Below, one piece after another: positions 1-8,572 of a stretch of DNA of 32,206 bases. The position numbers and the translations under genes were made by a program. The DNA is from Candidatus Methanophaga sp. AG-394-G06 (GTDB taxonomy: Archaea > Halobacteriota > Syntropharchaeia > Alkanophagales > Methanospirareceae): NCBI GenBank assembly GCA_009903405.1, contig PRCZ01000015.1:1-32206 (forward strand), written 5' to 3'. The stretch's first letter is position 1. Each line of letters begins with the position of its first letter. The notes beneath the pieces are model-generated. The model was not told the DNA's origin, searched no databases, and saw only the letters and a program-made list of their open reading frames with translations.

Positions 1-1
1 T

Positions 2-346
2 GAAGAATTTTTGTTTGGATTTGAAGGTGCCACACCATTGGTTGGGGACATCAATCAGGATGGAACAGATGACATAGCAGTAATCGGTACATACGGCGGG
101 AATTATAAGTGGTTCGTTGATACGAATGGAGACCAGGTGGCAGATGAAGAATTTTGGTTTGGATTTGCAGGTGCCATACCTTTGGTTGGGGACATCGATA
201 AGGATGGAACAGATGACATAGCAGTAATCGGTGCATACGGAGGGAATTATAAATGGTTCGTTGCTACGAATGGAGACCATGTGGCAGATGAAGAATTTTG
301 GTTTGGATTTGCAGGATCCATACCATTGGTAGGGAACATCGGATAA
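2..346 (+). CDS. C-terminal fragment of an FG-GAP/VCBS-like repeat protein; 5' end lies outside the window
   Basis: Frame is open from base 2 (EEFLFGFEGATPLVGDINQDGTDDIAVIG...). About 48-aa repeats with DxDxDGxxD calcium-loop motifs. Ends PLVGNIG*, like the 2100-aa protein at 8573-14875. Confidence 0.85.
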   Translation, partial: EEFLFGFEGATPLVGDINQDGTDDIAVIGTYGGNYKWFVDTNGDQVADEEFWFGFAGAIPLVGDIDKDGTDDIAVIGAYGGNYKWFVATNGDHVADEEFWFGFAGSIPLVGNIG

Positions 347-365
347 AGTCGATCCATCAAAATAG

Positions 366-417
366 CGGCAGTCTCGTATCTTTTGAGGTATCGTGGCTGT
401 CGCGAGTTATTTTTTTG
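366..417 (+). terminator. Terminator-like imperfect hairpin followed by a T-run
   Basis: CGGCAGTCTCGTATC / GGTATCGTGGCTGTCG imperfect stem about 20 bp after the stop codon, then TTATTTTTTT. Confidence 0.5.
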
Positions 418-484
418 TGATTTTGCAATATTTTATTATTGAGCAGTTACATTTATTAAATATTACTAATTGGGATTCTACAAG

Positions 485-2135
485 GAGTATATCAAACCTA
501 AATAGATTGATATTTTTGTTTAAATGCCCTATTTAGTGTTGGATTTGTTGAGCGGATATTCAATCCTAAAATTGGTTGATAATCATCACAAAGAGTTTGC
601 CTTTGCACTTTGGATATTAAATCCGATAGTGATTTATATTTCATACATCTTTGGGCAAATAGATATAATCCCCACATTTTTTGTGATATTTGCATTACAT
701 TATGCAAGAAAAGTATATCCAATACTGCTAATTCTTCTGATAATACTATCAATTTCGATGCTATCCTATCTGTTTTAGCATTAGGTATAAGGGTGGGGCA
801 TGTTTTAAAAATTTTCCATTGTTGCTATTGCCAGTTATAATTGTTGTATTGGGAAACAAAAATCTTATAAAACCACTAAAACTTGCTACATTCGGATTTG
901 GTCCTTATATAATCCTGCTTATACCTTTTGCCAGATCAATATCATTTTTTTGTTGGGTGGAGGTAGCCAATACATACTGATTTTTTTTTGATATCGGAAG
1001 TACACACATGTACATATTTTTAGTGGTCTATTTCGCAATATTGTTTTACCTTATATACATAGAGAAAAAGCAATCATTTGATGTAATCTGGGAATACTGC
1101 TTTGCAATAGTTACTTTGCTCTACATATCAGCATTATGGCTCCCGCAATGGTATACATGGATAATGCCCTTTGTAATATTAGCAGTAGTAAAATATCATA
1201 AACCATTAAAACTTTATTTTGTCCAGATTGCATTTTTCTCCTTTTATATCCTAGGGTGGGGTAATTCTCTTGGTGCCGGGTTATTCTCTCCAATAAATCC
1301 AATTTTTAATGATTTTCAAGGCATGAATGAGATCATATCCTCGATTTACCCATATAATAAACTTCTTGGTATATTCTATAGTCTTTTCATAGTTATATCC
1401 GTAGGTCTGGTATATTTAACTTTCAAGAACTCTATATGTACACAAAATTTAGTATATGGACAAAATAATGAGATCATGCCATCAGAATTTAGCTTAATTA
1501 TCCCTGTTTTAATACTCTTTAGTCTATTGCTATCCGCAATCATACTTGGTGGCGGAAGCTACATTGGTCTAGTGCAAGATAAAGTCAATCAACCAGTCGG
1601 TGAAATTTCTGGAATTCCCACTGTGGGGCAAACATTTATTTCCCAGCATGCAAACTTAAATGCAATTGAAATCAACATGGCTACATATATGCGAACAAAT
1701 ACTCATGATGTAATATTCCATTTACGATCATCGCCTAATTCAACAGTAAATATAGTAACTATTAGAGTAAATGCTGCTAAAATCGCTGATAATAAATATC
1801 ATCGGTTTAGTTTCCCCCCAATTACAGATTCGGAGAATATATCCTATTATTTTTTCATAGAGTCACCCAACTCGGCCCCAGGTAACGCTATAACAATAAG
1901 GCATTGTACTAAAGATGTCTATAAAGCAGGTTCCGCATACAAGAATCATGAGCCAATGGAAGGTGATTTGTCATTTAGGAGATATCGTAAGTCGGATATG
2001 TCAAATGTGGCGTCGTATTTCCTGCATCGAATGCAACAAGATATGCTATTTTTCATCTTCTACTTTCTATTACTGGGTACAATTGTTTATTTAATATTGA
2101 AATTACATTTGGATATTAGGATGCTTAAAAAATGA
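485..2135 (+). pseudogene. Frameshifted multi-pass membrane glycosyltransferase-like (GT-C type) gene
   Basis: Consecutive homologous-looking pieces lie in different frames: RLIFLFK / MPYLVLDLLSGYSILKL...WILNPIVIYISYIFGQIDIIPTFFVIFAL (524-778), then GACFKNFPLLLLPVIIVVLGNKNLIKPLKLATFGFGPYIILLIPFARSIS (about 795-945), then the 1008-2135 ORF. They are separated by frameshifts, several next to homopolymers. Confidence 0.65.
1008..2135 (+). CDS. Longest remaining ORF of the broken membrane protein (C-terminal half; TM helices plus a soluble beta-rich domain)
   Basis: 375-aa ORF with several hydrophobic helices and a soluble insert before a last TM helix. Probably the C-terminal part of the pseudogene above. 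Confidence 0.6.
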   Translation: MYIFLVVYFAILFYLIYIEKKQSFDVIWEYCFAIVTLLYISALWLPQWYTWIMPFVILAVVKYHKPLKLYFVQIAFFSFYILGWGNSLGAGLFSPINPIFNDFQGMNEIISSIYPYNKLLGIFYSLFIVISVGLVYLTFKNSICTQNLVYGQNNEIMPSEFSLIIPVLILFSLLLSAIILGGGSYIGLVQDKVNQPVGEISGIPTVGQTFISQHANLNAIEINMATYMRTNTHDVIFHLRSSPNSTVNIVTIRVNAAKIADNKYHRFSFPPITDSENISYYFFIESPNSAPGNAITIRHCTKDVYKAGSAYKNHEPMEGDLSFRRYRKSDMSNVASYFLHRMQQDMLFFIFYFLLLGTIVYLILKLHLDIRMLKK

Positions 2136-3562
2136 GTAAAGTACTGGTGATTTCACCCGATACTATTCCCGTAGGTAAAAATTTAGCTGCGGGACCGGGT
2201 ATTAGAAGTTTTGAGCTTGCAAGAGCCTTGCACAGAAAAGGTCATGAGATAACAATAGCAGTCCCTAAAATCTATTACAATAACGAGAAAATCAAGGAAT
2301 TTAATATTATTGATTGGAATATCTGGGATAAAATGAACCTTGGCGAGATTTGCAACGAGCAAGATTGCGTAATAGTTCCTCAGGGGTTAGGTCTTGCAGA
2401 ATTCTCTTCTCTTTATATAAAATCTGTACGAGATGATCTTCCAACGATCATTGATGCGTATGATCCTAACCTGATAGAGGGTATAAATAGCCTTATTTAC
2501 AGTGAGAAGGAAAATTTACTTTTGTTTTCTAATCATCTCAGTGCACTGGTTCCTTTACTAAAACGGGGCGATTTCTTCGTTTGTGCAACTGAAAGACAGA
2601 AATATTACTATGTTGGAATACTTAATGTGCTTGGAAAGATTAACCCCTTAACGTACAACAAAAAAATGGTAGACATAGTCCCTTTTGGAGTTCCGGAAGA
2701 AGAGCCTGTTCATGAACGGAACGTATTAAAAGGGAAAATCGTTGATGAAAATGATTTGGTTATTTTATGGACCGGTGGTATCTATCCCTGGTTTGATGCT
2801 ATTACGTTAGTAAAAGCTATGGAAAAAGTTGTAACAGAAGTAAAGAATGCTAGGTTAATATTTATGGGCGGAAAACATCCGAGGATGCATGCTCCACCAG
2901 AGAGTTATTATAAAACACAAAAGCTTGTAAAAAAGATTGGGATGTTGAATAAAAATATATTCTTTATTGATCAATGGGTGCCATGGTATGAGATGCAGAA
3001 TTATTTTTTAGAGGCTGATTTAGCAGTTAACACGCATCCCGTACATCTTGAAACCGAACTTTCATTTAGAACCCGGGTAATAAATTATATTTGGGGTGGC
3101 TTACCTATAATCACGACAGGAGGAGACGAGATTAGTGAACTCATAAAAAAATATGGTTGTGGAGAAATCGTAAAACCTGAGGATCCCGATGAGTTAGCGG
3201 AAATTATGGTTGAACTTCTTTCCGATGAGAAGAAACGGAAAAGAATGTCCGAAAATGCAAAAAAGCTTGCTAAGGTGATAACATGGAGTAATACCATAAA
3301 GCCTCTTGATGAATTCTGTAGGAATCCGCACATTGCAGAAGATAGAAAAAATGAGTTTGCCCGAAAAACTGTTCTTTCTGCTGTTGACACCTTACAAGAG
3401 CATAAACTAATGTTAGAAACAGAAGGGATAGATTCAGATGAAAAGACGCGACTACGATTCCTTATTAGAACAGGGACTATATTTAAAAAGTTTGGTCCTG
3501 TTGAAACAGCAAGAAGAGTGAGAGAATACATGCTTAAAACAATTAGAAAAAAACGAGATTAG
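2132..3562 (+). CDS. Glycosyltransferase family 4 (GT-B fold)
   Basis: 476 aa; MSKVLVISPDTIPVGKNLAAGPGIRSFELARALHRKGHEITIAVP N-terminus, ILWTGGIYPWFDAITLVKAM middle, GLPIITTGGDEISELI C-terminal motif. Overlaps the upstream stop (ATGA). Confidence 0.88.
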   Translation: MSKVLVISPDTIPVGKNLAAGPGIRSFELARALHRKGHEITIAVPKIYYNNEKIKEFNIIDWNIWDKMNLGEICNEQDCVIVPQGLGLAEFSSLYIKSVRDDLPTIIDAYDPNLIEGINSLIYSEKENLLLFSNHLSALVPLLKRGDFFVCATERQKYYYVGILNVLGKINPLTYNKKMVDIVPFGVPEEEPVHERNVLKGKIVDENDLVILWTGGIYPWFDAITLVKAMEKVVTEVKNARLIFMGGKHPRMHAPPESYYKTQKLVKKIGMLNKNIFFIDQWVPWYEMQNYFLEADLAVNTHPVHLETELSFRTRVINYIWGGLPIITTGGDEISELIKKYGCGEIVKPEDPDELAEIMVELLSDEKKRKRMSENAKKLAKVITWSNTIKPLDEFCRNPHIAEDRKNEFARKTVLSAVDTLQEHKLMLETEGIDSDEKTRLRFLIRTGTIFKKFGPVETARRVREYMLKTIRKKRD

Positions 3563-3570
3563 GTGTGACA

Positions 3571-3669
3571 ATGAAAATTGTTTATACTCTTTTTGAGGGT
3601 TTGTATTGTTGGCAGTGTCAGGTATATCATTGAAAAAACAAAAAAATGATTGAAAATGGTAAAAATCGG
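3571..3669 (+). pseudogene. Possible N-terminal relic of a further GT4-like gene
   Basis: MKIVYTLFEGLYCWQCQVYH* followed one frame over by IIEKTKKMIENG, resembling a GT4 N-terminal strand and helix. Confidence 0.35.
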
Positions 3670-4759
3670 GTTTTTGACGCAAAGAATGCGTAGTGGATTC
3701 GGAGTAGATGTCGTGGTTCACAATGTAGCAGAGGGTTTAGTGAATAAGGGACATGAGGTCATAGTGTATTGCTGTGAAAGCGATGAAACGTATAAAGATA
3801 TTAGTTATGAGATTAAACGTGTTTTAGCACCACCGGAAAAATATTTCCCTGTTTGGGAGATCAATTCAATTCATACTTTCAGAAAATTGAAAGATGATTC
3901 AAACGATCTCTTCATCTGCGAAACTTTTCCTTACTATTCGTCACTATTGTTGTCGCACAAGCCATGTATTATGTTAGATCATGGTCTTCCAAATATCGCT
4001 GGCTTTTCGTTACTTACAAAATTAAATATAAAGTATATTACGCTAACCCAGAACTATATCTATTTCAATTTCGCTAATAAATTGTGCACCATCTCAAATT
4101 TTTTGAAAAAACAATATCCATACCATCTTAGAAAGAGGGTACAAGTAATCTATAATGGAGTTAATCACTATCCTGAGGTCAATAATTCTAGAAGTATAGA
4201 ATTTCGGGATAAAATAGGGGTTGCGAAGGATGATATATTGTTATTATACGTGGGAAGGCTCACACCCGAAGGCCAACCTTATAAAGGGGTAATTGAATTA
4301 GTTAATATATATGATCATGTTAAAAGCAAAAATGAAAAGGTCAGACTGTTAATGGTAGGGTTAGGTAATGAAGATGATGTAAGGTTTTTGCGGAGGCATG
4401 GAGTAATCCCCTACATAAATGCACCAGTAGAAGAAATGCCAATAATTTTTTCAAGTTGTGATGTGTATGTTACTGCCACACGATGGGAAGGTTTCAATCT
4501 ACCCCTTGGTGAGGCCCAATATTTTGGAAAACCAGCCGTAGCGTATGAGATAGGAGCTCATCCGGAGATTGTGGAGAACGAAAAGAGTGCATTTTTAGTC
4601 TCGTCTAAAGCGGATTTTATCAAATTTATAAGTTTATTAGCACAGAATGAAAATTTAAGAATGGAAATGGGGGCTAATGCAAAAAGAAATGCAAAAAAAT
4701 TTACGTGGGAAAAATCGGTCCGAGAATATGAAAAAACAATCTTAAAAATTCTCAAATGA
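3656..4759 (+). CDS. Glycosyltransferase family 4/1
   Basis: MVKIGFLTQRMRSGFGVDVVVHNVAEGLVNKGHEV...LLLYVGRLTPEGQPYKGV...EGFNLPLGEAQYFGKPAVAYEIGAHPEIV. Internal ATG at 3656 preferred over TTG at 3650. Confidence 0.88.
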   Translation: MVKIGFLTQRMRSGFGVDVVVHNVAEGLVNKGHEVIVYCCESDETYKDISYEIKRVLAPPEKYFPVWEINSIHTFRKLKDDSNDLFICETFPYYSSLLLSHKPCIMLDHGLPNIAGFSLLTKLNIKYITLTQNYIYFNFANKLCTISNFLKKQYPYHLRKRVQVIYNGVNHYPEVNNSRSIEFRDKIGVAKDDILLLYVGRLTPEGQPYKGVIELVNIYDHVKSKNEKVRLLMVGLGNEDDVRFLRRHGVIPYINAPVEEMPIIFSSCDVYVTATRWEGFNLPLGEAQYFGKPAVAYEIGAHPEIVENEKSAFLVSSKADFIKFISLLAQNENLRMEMGANAKRNAKKFTWEKSVREYEKTILKILK

Positions 4760-4780
4760 GATGCATAACCGCTTTAAAAT

Positions 4781-5818
4781 CTATTCCGGTGGCCCCTCAT
4801 TTGCCTTTTTTAAATCTTCAAAATATTCATTCACTCCTTCTGGGCCTTTTGATTCTATGAAATGTTTTTCACTTTTCTCAATCCATTCTATGCACTCTCT
4901 AAAAGAGATCTGTTTTTTTGGTGCTCTCAATCGTTTAATTGATATTTTGGGCACGTTAAGGATTGCTGATATCTGCCCTTTAACTCCAGCTTTATTTTTT
5001 TCTCTAATGCATTGCTTAAAAAAAAGAAACTCGCTTTTAGCAATTATTTTTGAAAATTTTTTCAGTAACCGTAAAGAATAATTTTTGAATATGACATAAA
5101 GCCTATTTCTGTGCAAATAATATATTTTCATTGGATTCAGGTCATCAACAGTTCCTGAGTGGTGATGATAAACTATGGCTGATGGGACGTATATACACTT
5201 CCATCCAGTTAAACGCATTCTCCACATTAAATCAACATCTTCATACCAGGTGAACAAATCTTTATCAAATAATCCGATCTCATCCAACATTCTCTTCTTA
5301 TAAAATCCTGCACCTGCGGTCACGCCAAAAATTTCTTCTTGTTCATCATATTGTCCACGGTCTATCGAATAAAAGCCCTTTCCCATTGCATCACCGGTTC
5401 TTAAAATAAGCTCTCCAACAGAATCAATTCTTTTTTGATTATTTAAAAAAAGTACTTTTGATGCACAAGAACCAATATGATCATCTTTTTCGGCTACTTT
5501 TACTAATTCCTCTATCCATCTTTCATCTACTTTTGTATCCGGATTTAATGTAACTATATATTTCCCTTTTGCCTGCCTCATTGCGACATTATTTCCTTCA
5601 GCAAAACCAAGATTCCTCTCATTTTGAATCACCTTAACAGTAGGAAAATTCTGTCTTACATATTCCGCGGAGCCATCAGAAGAAGCATTGTCTGTTAAAA
5701 ACACTTCTAGGTTTGGATAAGTCTGTGAGAGGACAGAGGATAGACAATCCTCCAAATATCTTTTGTTATTCCAACATATAACCACGATGGATACTAAGGG
5801 TGTTTCCATACCAATCAC
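4781..5818 (-). CDS. Glycosyltransferase family 2
   Basis: 345 aa; VSIVVICWNNKRYLEDCLSSVLSQTYPNLEVFLTDNASSDGSAEYV, ...LNPDTKVDERWIEEL, typical GT2 A-fold motifs. Confidence 0.9.
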   Translation of the reverse strand: MIGMETPLVSIVVICWNNKRYLEDCLSSVLSQTYPNLEVFLTDNASSDGSAEYVRQNFPTVKVIQNERNLGFAEGNNVAMRQAKGKYIVTLNPDTKVDERWIEELVKVAEKDDHIGSCASKVLFLNNQKRIDSVGELILRTGDAMGKGFYSIDRGQYDEQEEIFGVTAGAGFYKKRMLDEIGLFDKDLFTWYEDVDLMWRMRLTGWKCIYVPSAIVYHHHSGTVDDLNPMKIYYLHRNRLYVIFKNYSLRLLKKFSKIIAKSEFLFFKQCIREKNKAGVKGQISAILNVPKISIKRLRAPKKQISFRECIEWIEKSEKHFIESKGPEGVNEYFEDLKKANEGPPE

Positions 5819-7170
5819 TCGGTTCTTTTTATTTTTACTACTTTATTGTATATTCTAAAGAGTTTTGAATTATATATTTGATTTAAAACGTTTTCAAGGT
5901 CTGCTATCTGTTTCTCTTTGTCTCCCAGCACTTTCTCAAGATTTCTGGTATGATCATTTTGTTTTATTATTAGACTCTCTTTCTCTCCTAAAACTGTTTC
6001 AACATCCGCTATGTGCTTCTCCCTATCTTCCAGCACTTTCTCAAGATTTCTGGTATGATCATTTTGTTTTATTATTAGACTCTCTTTCTCTCCTAAAACT
6101 GTTTCAACATCCGCTATGTGCTTCTCCCTATCTTCCAGCACTTTCTCAAGATTTCTGGTATGATCATTTTGTTTTATTATTAGACTCTCTTTCTCTCCTA
6201 AAACTGTTTCAACATCCGCTATGTGCTTCTCCCTATCTTCCAGCACTTTCTCAAGATTTCTGGTATGATCATTTTGTTTTATTATTAGACTCTCTTTCTC
6301 TCCTAAAACTGTTTCAACCTCTTGTATGCGTTTCTCTTTCACGTGAAGTTGTTTAACCATAGAAATGTTAGATAAAACAGAAATCGTATCGAAGAACTTT
6401 AGCATAGTAACATCTGTTGTTTCACTCTCGGTTATCTCAAACTCATTTTTGATAAAATCCTGTTTTAATCCTTTTTTAGAGATCACAAACACTTTTCGAT
6501 AACTCGGTGATGAATGATCAAATTCATAGAAGTTCTGATTATAGAAACTATCCACATACTTATGTAATTGTTCAGAATATGGTATAGATAGTAAATAATG
6601 TTTTATCACCATCATAGCCAACCAATTATGTATGTTGCCACTAGAAAAAAAGATATGTTCCGCCTTTAATTTTTTAAGTGTGGCTGTTACCTCTTGTAGC
6701 TTGGGCAGACCATTAGTAATATGTTCTTTTAGTGCAGGATGTTCTATCCCTAACAATTGAAGGATGACTTCGTATAGGAATTTATCCGCCAACGAGGTCA
6801 TTCCACCATCAAATGGTGCTATGATTATTACATTATCCTTACTTGTTCTTATAAGTTCAGCGATAAATTGGTCTCTATCTTTTGGCTTGATATGTTCCAT
6901 AGTGTCGGCTGTAACGACTATATCAAAAGCGGAATCTTTAAAAGGTAAATATACGCCACTGCCTCTAATAAAATTAGATGTCTTTTCGTTTATGCTGTTG
7001 ATATAATATGATTCTGCATCAGGAATAAATTTACGTATCAGGTTATTTTCTCCGCCTACATCTAAAACTCGTATTTTTTCATGCCCATATAACTTCTTAA
7101 CTATAATTTGAATGTCCTTATAACGTTGATACATATCAAAGGGAAGCTCGAATATATTTTCCTTTCTCAT
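5815..7170 (-). CDS. SAM-dependent methyltransferase with a long C-terminal heptad-repeat coiled coil
   Basis: IRVLDVGGENN...FDIVVTADTMEHI SAM-MTase motifs, then four copies of ETVLGEKESLIIKQNDHTRNLEKVLEDREKHIADV and a tail QIYNSKLFRIYNKVVKIKR. 4-bp overlap with the next gene. Confidence 0.85.
   Translation of the reverse strand: MRKENIFELPFDMYQRYKDIQIIVKKLYGHEKIRVLDVGGENNLIRKFIPDAESYYINSINEKTSNFIRGSGVYLPFKDSAFDIVVTADTMEHIKPKDRDQFIAELIRTSKDNVIIIAPFDGGMTSLADKFLYEVILQLLGIEHPALKEHITNGLPKLQEVTATLKKLKAEHIFFSSGNIHNWLAMMVIKHYLLSIPYSEQLHKYVDSFYNQNFYEFDHSSPSYRKVFVISKKGLKQDFIKNEFEITESETTDVTMLKFFDTISVLSNISMVKQLHVKEKRIQEVETVLGEKESLIIKQNDHTRNLEKVLEDREKHIADVETVLGEKESLIIKQNDHTRNLEKVLEDREKHIADVETVLGEKESLIIKQNDHTRNLEKVLEDREKHIADVETVLGEKESLIIKQNDHTRNLEKVLGDKEKQIADLENVLNQIYNSKLFRIYNKVVKIKRTE
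5899..6318 (-). repeat. 105-bp tandem repeat (35 aa = 5 heptads), 3 perfect copies plus 1 partly diverged copy
   Basis: Units 6004-6108, 6109-6213 and 6214-6318 appear identical; unit 5899-6003 diverges only at one end. Confidence 0.95.
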
Positions 7171-7355
7171 AACTTCTGTCCTTTATAGATCTCAGAATGT
7201 AAATAATATAGCACTGTTCCTGATGATTCCCACTCTTCAAAATACCAATCACTGGACTTTTCTAACATTTCGCCCTTCATCACACCCCTAACAGTATATA
7301 TCTTGTATAATAATATATATACACCACATAAATATAATGGTTGTAGAAAAATCAT
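7167..7355 (-). CDS. Small ORF of unknown function
   Basis: 62-aa ORF (or 37 aa from an internal ATG: MKGEMLEKSSDWYFEEWESSGTVLYYLHSEIYKGQKL); 3' end overlaps the methyltransferase start. Possibly a gene remnant. Confidence 0.35.
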   Translation of the reverse strand: MIFLQPLYLCGVYILLYKIYTVRGVMKGEMLEKSSDWYFEEWESSGTVLYYLHSEIYKGQKL

Positions 7356-7359
7356 CTAA

Positions 7360-8206
7360 TTATTTCTTGAATATTAGCAGTGCATTCTTTGAAAACCAGT
7401 AGGCACTCAGCACCAGCAATTTCGGTCTCTTTTCAAAAAATATTAATAGGCTTCTTGAGATCTTTGTCTCCGCCAAAAATCTTTCTCCTGGATTTTTTAG
7501 TAGAACGGACCCACCGCGTTTATTGACAGTACTTACGAGTGTGCCTGTGGAAATGAAGTGATTGAAACTCTTCACATTTTTGAGACGAAGTCTGAGGTCT
7601 TGCTTAAAAATAGGTAGCTTTGCGAGGAAATTAGCACAGATAATATCAGCAATGCCTTTAGGAAGGTACGTGATGAAGGGGATCTCGTTATGAGGTTCTA
7701 TTGGAAAAGTTCGATTCGGACATTCGAGCATCCCAGTCCCCCCCTGTTTTAACACACGAAAAATCTCGGAAAGGAAAGTTTCAATATCATCGACATGCTC
7801 TAGTACATGGATACTGGTAACGATGTCGAAAGAGTTTTTATGATACGGCAGTGTTTTACCATCAACTAAATGAACCGTTGCAGCATTGACATTCCGAAAT
7901 CGAATACTGCAAAGGTCATAAAGGTTTTTATCGACTTCCACCCCCCAGACTTCGGAGGTACCACGCTTCAACATAGCTAGTGGCATACCTCCAGACCCAC
8001 ACCCAATGTCCAAAGCCTTTAATCCAGTAACCTTTTCAAAACGCTCGATATAATCTATCCAATTAAAAAAAACGGGAAATATCTGTATGGGCACCATAAA
8101 TTTTATCGTAGTACCACGTACCCTCTGCCCCTTTCAGGTATTCCTTAAGCGCAGCGATAAAGTCTATCGAATTTATGTCAGACGAATTATTCACCACTAT
8201 TTTCAT
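7360..8206 (-). pseudogene. Class I SAM methyltransferase split by a -1/+1 frameshift in an A8/T8 homopolymer
   Basis: ORF 7360-8097 has KALDIGCGSGG...FDIVTSIHVLEHVDD. ATG at 8206 preceded by GAAGAGAAAG gives MKIVVNNSSDINSIDFIAALKEYLKGAEGTWYYDKIYGAHTDISRFF*. Removing one T of the T8 run (8065-8072) joins both parts as ...DISRFFNWIDYIERF.... Confidence 0.7.
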
Positions 8207-8499
8207 ATCTTTCTCTTCCTAGAGGCCGTCCACCACGTATCTTATGATCAATAGAATAAACATTCATTTAAAATAACCTTCTCTTCTTTCAACACAAGGC
8301 AGCCAAGAGACGCCTGCTAGAAAAAAGCGCCTGAGGTCTTACACTCTTATTTCATATAATTTCTTTTTATATATAAATACACACCAATGTGTAATATTTG
8401 ATGGCCTTTTTGTATGTTTCCAGAACTATTGATCATCCCTACACAGATAAAATTTGTAAGTCCGCTCAAAGAATCAATCGCCCGATGAAATCAGCATGC

Positions 8500-8542
8500 A
8501 AAAAATAAACCACAACAGACTCGTGATTGGATTCGAGTCTGT
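8500..8542 (-). terminator. Terminator-like hairpin plus U-rich tract downstream of the 2100-aa protein gene
   Basis: Perfect 9-bp stem ACAGACTCG / CGAGTCTGT (8515-8523 / 8534-8542), followed on the minus strand by TTTATTTTTT. Confidence 0.7.
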
Positions 8543-8572
8543 CGCATTTGCCGATATTTTGATAGATTGACG

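Noticed and set aside
3085-3531. 148-aa minus-strand ORF
   Set aside because: Entirely antisense to a clear GT4 gene; Ser/Phe-rich as expected for an antisense frame.
4761-5081. 106-aa + strand ORF
   Set aside because: Antisense to the 3' end of the GT2 gene; low-complexity composition, no recognisable family.
5899-6318. CRISPR-like array
   Set aside because: 105-bp units are contiguous with no variable spacers and encode heptads; it is a coding tandem repeat.
5865-6356. 163-aa + strand repetitive ORF (YLPALSQDFWYDHFVLLLDSLSLLKLFQHPLCAS)
   Set aside because: Antisense to the 105-bp coiled-coil repeats; a repeat length divisible by 3 keeps it open without selection.
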